From Clostridia bacterium (GTDB lineage: Bacteria > Bacillota > Clostridia > Oscillospirales > CAG-272), in assembly GCA_900768535.1 (NCBI GenBank), contig CAAGDE010000208.1:1-6466 (forward strand): 6,466 bases of DNA, read 5' to 3'. A model generated the notes under the pieces. It worked only from the letters and a program-made list of their open reading frames with translations, ran no database searches and had not been told where the DNA came from. Below are positions 6,204 to 6,466 of the stretch, piece after piece. Position 1 is the stretch's first letter. Every line of letters begins with the position of its first letter. The translations under genes and the position numbers were made by a program.

Positions 6204-6346
6204 TATCTTTTCTCATCCGGACTCGAACCCTCATCGGGTCCATCACCGTCGGTGCGGGAATTTCACCCCCTCGGCCCCGCGGGTCCCCCCGCCAAGGTTC
6301 GCAGACTCTCACTGCCGGTATGGATTCTCACCATCCCCAAAGATAT
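6204..6346 (-). promoter_or_regulatory. FMN riboswitch (RFN element) upstream of ribU
   Basis: The aptamer binds flavin mononucleotide. On the minus strand the RFN landmarks appear in order: GGTGAGAATCC, CCGGCAGTGAGAGTCTGCGA, GGGGTGAAATTCCCGC, ACCGACGGTGAT, and AGTCCGGATGAGAAAAGAT. The P1 helix closes perfectly: TATCTTT (6345-6339) with AAAGATA (6210-6204). A small extra hairpin (ACCC 6227-6230 / GGGT 6236-6239) sits in the variable P6 arm. The expression platform is the terminator at 6124-6170. Placement before ribU is the standard context for import genes under FMN feedback. Repeat copy C begins about 5 bases upstream of P1, and no promoter is visible between P1 and the window edge. Confidence 0.96.
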
Positions 6347-6350
6347 GGAA

Positions 6351-6466
6351 GACCTTGGGACTCTGTCCCAAACCCTGCTCAGACCCTTCTTGAAAGAAGG
6401 GTCTAAGAACCCCAAGAACCTTCCCTGAGAAGGGCGTCCTCCCTTCCCTCAAGCCTACAGAATTTG
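6351..6466 (+). repeat. Palindromic intergenic repeat, copy C (runs to the window edge)
   Basis: It is 116 bases, four substitutions from copy A, in the same orientation; it may continue beyond the window. Hairpin 1 is TTGGGA/TCCCAA (6355-6360 / 6366-6371). Hairpin 2 (6378-6407) has one unpaired change relative to A near the base of the stem (C at 6380). It abuts the 5' end of the FMN riboswitch and, with copy B in the opposite orientation, brackets the riboswitch-ribU unit. Confidence 0.92.

Noticed and set aside
6097..6312. N-terminal extension of ribU to an upstream ATG
   Set aside because: This stretch is the FMN riboswitch and terminator; the ATG at 6096 has a proper ribosome site and yields a normal-length RibU.
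5272..6466. CRISPR array or insertion sequence
   Set aside because: There are three copies in mixed orientation with a gene between them, no regular spacers, and no transposase; this is not a CRISPR array or an IS.

Overview
The window reads as chromosomal DNA from a fairly high-GC member of the Clostridia, possibly a gut Oscillospirales-type organism. The evidence is a Gram-positive PcrA-type helicase with an insert I associate with clostridial homologues, an ECF-type riboflavin transporter under an FMN riboswitch, consensus housekeeping promoters, strong GGAGG-type ribosome sites, and abundant palindromic intergenic repeats. No 16S or other phylogenetic marker is present, so the taxonomy is an inference.

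Layout. Positions 1-278 are non-coding and hold GC-rich palindromes of an intergenic-repeat type. A perfect extended -10 promoter (279-307) drives a small plus-strand membrane protein with a C-terminal zinc ribbon (367-885). A strong hairpin (892-923) separates it from a convergent minus-strand lipoprotein of unknown function (936-1784), which has its own equally perfect promoter (1841-1869) and lower GC than its neighbours. The rest is all on the minus strand. Read in the direction of transcription it is: an FMN riboswitch with a terminator/antiterminator (6346-6124), ribU (6096-5494), a 242-base gap filled by two inverted copies of a palindromic repeat, an endonuclease IV-like TIM-barrel gene (5251-4367), and a PcrA/UvrD helicase (4370-1923) that overlaps it by four bases (ATGA).

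Function. ribU with its riboswitch is a classic riboflavin-uptake unit: when cellular FMN is high, transcription should stop before the gene. The endonuclease IV-like gene and pcrA look like a translationally coupled DNA-repair pair. I see no promoter in the 242 bases between ribU and this pair, so the pair may be co-transcribed with ribU, but that is not demonstrated.

Most interesting points. (1) Three copies of a roughly 95-116 base repeat lie at 5272-5387, 5400-5494 and 6351-6466. They show compensatory base-pair changes in two hairpins and bracket the ribU/riboswitch cassette almost to the base. (2) In the ribU leader, one pyrimidine-rich segment can serve as terminator tail, as antiterminator partner of the P1 strand, or as a mask of the ribosome-binding site, which suggests two-layer control by one switch. 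(3) The helicase has a 12-base tandem repeat encoding a Gly-Ser linker just before its C-terminal Tudor-like domain. No wholly new enzyme system, mobile element or CRISPR array is visible.
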